7,615 bases of DNA from Verrucomicrobiales bacterium (lineage in GTDB: Bacteria > Verrucomicrobiota > Verrucomicrobiia > Verrucomicrobiales > DEV007). Position numbers and translations under genes: made by a program. Shown here in pieces: positions 6,001-7,615 of the stretch. Positions within the stretch are counted from its first letter, which is position 1; every line of letters begins with the position of its first letter. The notes beneath the pieces are model-generated. The model searched no databases. It saw nothing but the letters and a program-made list of their open reading frames with translations, and had not been told where the DNA came from. The stretch is taken from positions 1-7,615 of the forward strand of contig PAPL01000031.1 in assembly GCA_002708885.1 (NCBI GenBank). Reading direction: 5' to 3'.

Positions 6001-7491
6001 ATGAATTATCACATGAAGATTTGCTTAATAATATTATTTATCTTTCCCTTGTTAATTGTAGTTTCTGAGGCTTCGAATTTAAAGGGATCACGGCCAAACA
6101 TTATTTTAATGATAACTGATGATCAGGGCTATGGTCCAATCGGTGCAAACGGACACCCATGGATTAAAACTCCAAACCTTGATCGCATGCATGGGCAGAG
6201 TACGAGGTTTGAGAGATTCTTGGTTAGCCCAACATGTTCGCCTACGCGTTCAGCTATAATGGGAGGAAGGCACCCCCTCAAGAATGGAGTTACCCATACT
6301 ATACTTGAGAGAGAAAGAATGTCCCTTAGCACAGTGACCATTGCGCAGCATCTTAAAAAAGCGAAGTACAATACTGGAATATTCGGAAAGTGGCACTTAG
6401 GTGATGAAGAACAGTACCAACCAAATAACAGGGGATTCGATGAGGTGTTTATTCATGGGGCCGGAGGCATCGGTCAGGCCTATGCATGTAGCTGCGCGGA
6501 TGCACCGGGCAATAAATATTTTGATCCAGTCATTCGGCATAATGGCAAATTTGTTAAAACGAAAGGATACTGTACTGATTTGTTTTTTACTGCGGCTTTG
6601 GGATGGATGAAAAAAATGAAAGAGGCCAAGGAACCCTTTTTTGCATACATCACCACAAACGCTCCCCATGGTCCATTCATTGCACCCTCAAGCAATACAA
6701 AACGATTCAAGGACATTGGATTCGGTAATACTCAGGCAGGTTTTTACGGAATGATCGAAAATATTGATGAGAATGTGGGAAGACTCTCAGCAAAGATATC
6801 TGAATGGGGTTTGGATGAGAATACGATGGTGATATTCATGTCTGATAACGGTATGACAGGAGGAGGCAGTGGCCGTCCCGGGAAAGAAGTTGCCAAAGGT
6901 TATCCTTTTTATAATGCAGGACAAAAGGGGTTAAAAGGAAGTGTCGAGGAGGGAGGGGTCAGGGTGCCGTTCTTCGTGCGTTGGAAAGGTAAAGTTCAGG
7001 AAAATAAAAGCATTGAAAAGAACGCAGCCCACATTGACATATTTCCGACATTTGCTGAGTTATCAGGCCTTGAGCTTGATAAAGATTTAAGGGATCAAGT
7101 AGATGGGCGTAGTCTCCTTCCTCTGATTGAGGACCCAGGGGCAGATTGGGCTGATCGATATCTATTCTCTCAGAGGGCACGATGGAAGACTGGATCTGAA
7201 CCTAATGATCATATGTGGAAGGCGTATTCAGTGAGGAACCAAAGGTATCGCTTGGTAGGTGATGCTCTGTATGATATGAAGAAAGATCCTGGTCAGAAAG
7301 TAAACATTGCGTTGCAGAAACCAGGTGTCGTAAAGAAAATGCGCGATGCATATGAAAGTTTCTGGAAAGAGGCCAGACCGCTTATGGTTAATGAGAAGGT
7401 GCCAATGTCACGAACGAGGCCGTACCATGTCTGGTACCGTGAGCAAATCGACAATGGAGGGATCCCGGATTGGGAAGTTCCTAAGCTTTAA
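6001..7491 (+). CDS. Exported formylglycine-dependent sulfatase (arylsulfatase A-like)
   Basis: This 496-residue protein hydrolyses a sulfate ester, probably on a glycan or aryl substrate. Residues 1-25 are a Sec signal peptide (hydrophobic ICLIILFIFPLLIVV, likely cleavage after SEA at residue 24). Catalytic features are complete: Asp40-Asp41 in ITDDQGYG, the formylglycine motif CSPTR (79-83) followed by SAIMGGRHP, GKWHLG with Lys130 and His132, APHGPF with His223, SDNG with Asp282-Asn283, and KGSVEEGGVRVP with Lys312. Cys79 must be oxidised by a formylglycine-generating enzyme, not encoded here. The C-terminal region has the usual LYDMKKDPGQ segment. The length is normal for a single-domain sulfatase with no extra binding module. 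Met5 (ATG 6013) is an alternative start that would also keep the signal peptide. The preceding ABC gene ends 8 bp upstream, suggesting co-transcription. The substrate is unassigned; the CSCADAPGNKYFDP segment (163-176) may help place the subfamily. Confidence 0.95.
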   Translation: MNYHMKICLIILFIFPLLIVVSEASNLKGSRPNIILMITDDQGYGPIGANGHPWIKTPNLDRMHGQSTRFERFLVSPTCSPTRSAIMGGRHPLKNGVTHTILERERMSLSTVTIAQHLKKAKYNTGIFGKWHLGDEEQYQPNNRGFDEVFIHGAGGIGQAYACSCADAPGNKYFDPVIRHNGKFVKTKGYCTDLFFTAALGWMKKMKEAKEPFFAYITTNAPHGPFIAPSSNTKRFKDIGFGNTQAGFYGMIENIDENVGRLSAKISEWGLDENTMVIFMSDNGMTGGGSGRPGKEVAKGYPFYNAGQKGLKGSVEEGGVRVPFFVRWKGKVQENKSIEKNAAHIDIFPTFAELSGLELDKDLRDQVDGRSLLPLIEDPGADWADRYLFSQRARWKTGSEPNDHMWKAYSVRNQRYRLVGDALYDMKKDPGQKVNIALQKPGVVKKMRDAYESFWKEARPLMVNEKVPMSRTRPYHVWYREQIDNGGIPDWEVPKL

Positions 7492-7615
7492 TTTAACTAA
7501 ATAATATAATATACTAGGGATTGTTGACCTGAGTATTGCTTGGTATGAATATTTAGTGTGTCCGTAGCTCGATTTGTCATTCTTTTAAATTTACTATATT
7601 TATTTCTCGGGTGTG
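7492..7615. other. AT-rich 3' intergenic stretch with no gene seen
   Basis: The 124 bases after the sulfatase stop hold no plausible coding start: the ATG at 7545 reaches a stop after three codons. A TTGACC at 7524-7529 with TGGTATGAAT at 7541-7550 resembles a -35 with an extended -10, but the 14-base spacing is short, so this is at most a weak promoter candidate for a gene beyond the window. No GC-rich hairpin with a T-tract was found, so no terminator for the sulfatase gene is called. Confidence 0.35.

Noticed and set aside
1..7615. Search for CRISPR arrays, insertion sequence ends, tRNA genes or toxin-antitoxin genes
   Set aside because: No spaced direct repeats, transposase motifs, clover-leaf tRNA sequences or small paired genes were seen; the window is almost fully occupied by five recognisable genes.

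Overview
The window looks like chromosomal DNA from a bacterium of the Planctomycetota-Verrucomicrobiota (PVC) group. The main evidence is a tightly linked pair: a very large exported protein with the planctomycete-type cytochrome/DUF1549/DUF1553 architecture, followed by a Tat-exported DUF1501 protein. A formylglycine-type sulfatase next door supports this. The DNA is visibly AT-rich and none of the four complete genes has a convincing Shine-Dalgarno sequence. I favour a marine Verrucomicrobiota-like source over a high-GC planctomycete, but that is an inference.

Layout: positions 3-233 hold the 3' end of a sugar phosphate isomerase/epimerase-like TIM-barrel gene that begins outside the window. 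A 191-bp AT-rich gap (234-424) probably holds the promoter of the next unit. Four genes then run on the + strand with short gaps of 9, 45 and 8 bp: the cytochrome/DUF1549/DUF1553 protein (425-3706), the DUF1501 protein (3716-5134), a cytoplasmic ABC-type ATPase with no membrane partner in view (5180-5992), and an exported sulfatase (6001-7491). The last 124 bp are AT-rich and show no gene.

How they may work together: three of the four complete products carry export signals (two Sec-type, one Tat-type). Proteins 1 and 2 occur as a pair in PVC genomes and have no established biochemical activity. The first carries a c-type haem motif and a probable beta-sandwich binding module; the second has the metal-site pattern of the alkaline-phosphatase superfamily. 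With a sulfatase at the end of the run, and an isomerase/epimerase fragment upstream, a role in breaking down sulfated or otherwise decorated polysaccharides outside the cytoplasm is a reasonable hypothesis, not a demonstrated one. The ABC ATPase fits least well and may be only a co-transcribed passenger. No mobile element, CRISPR array, tRNA or rRNA was seen.
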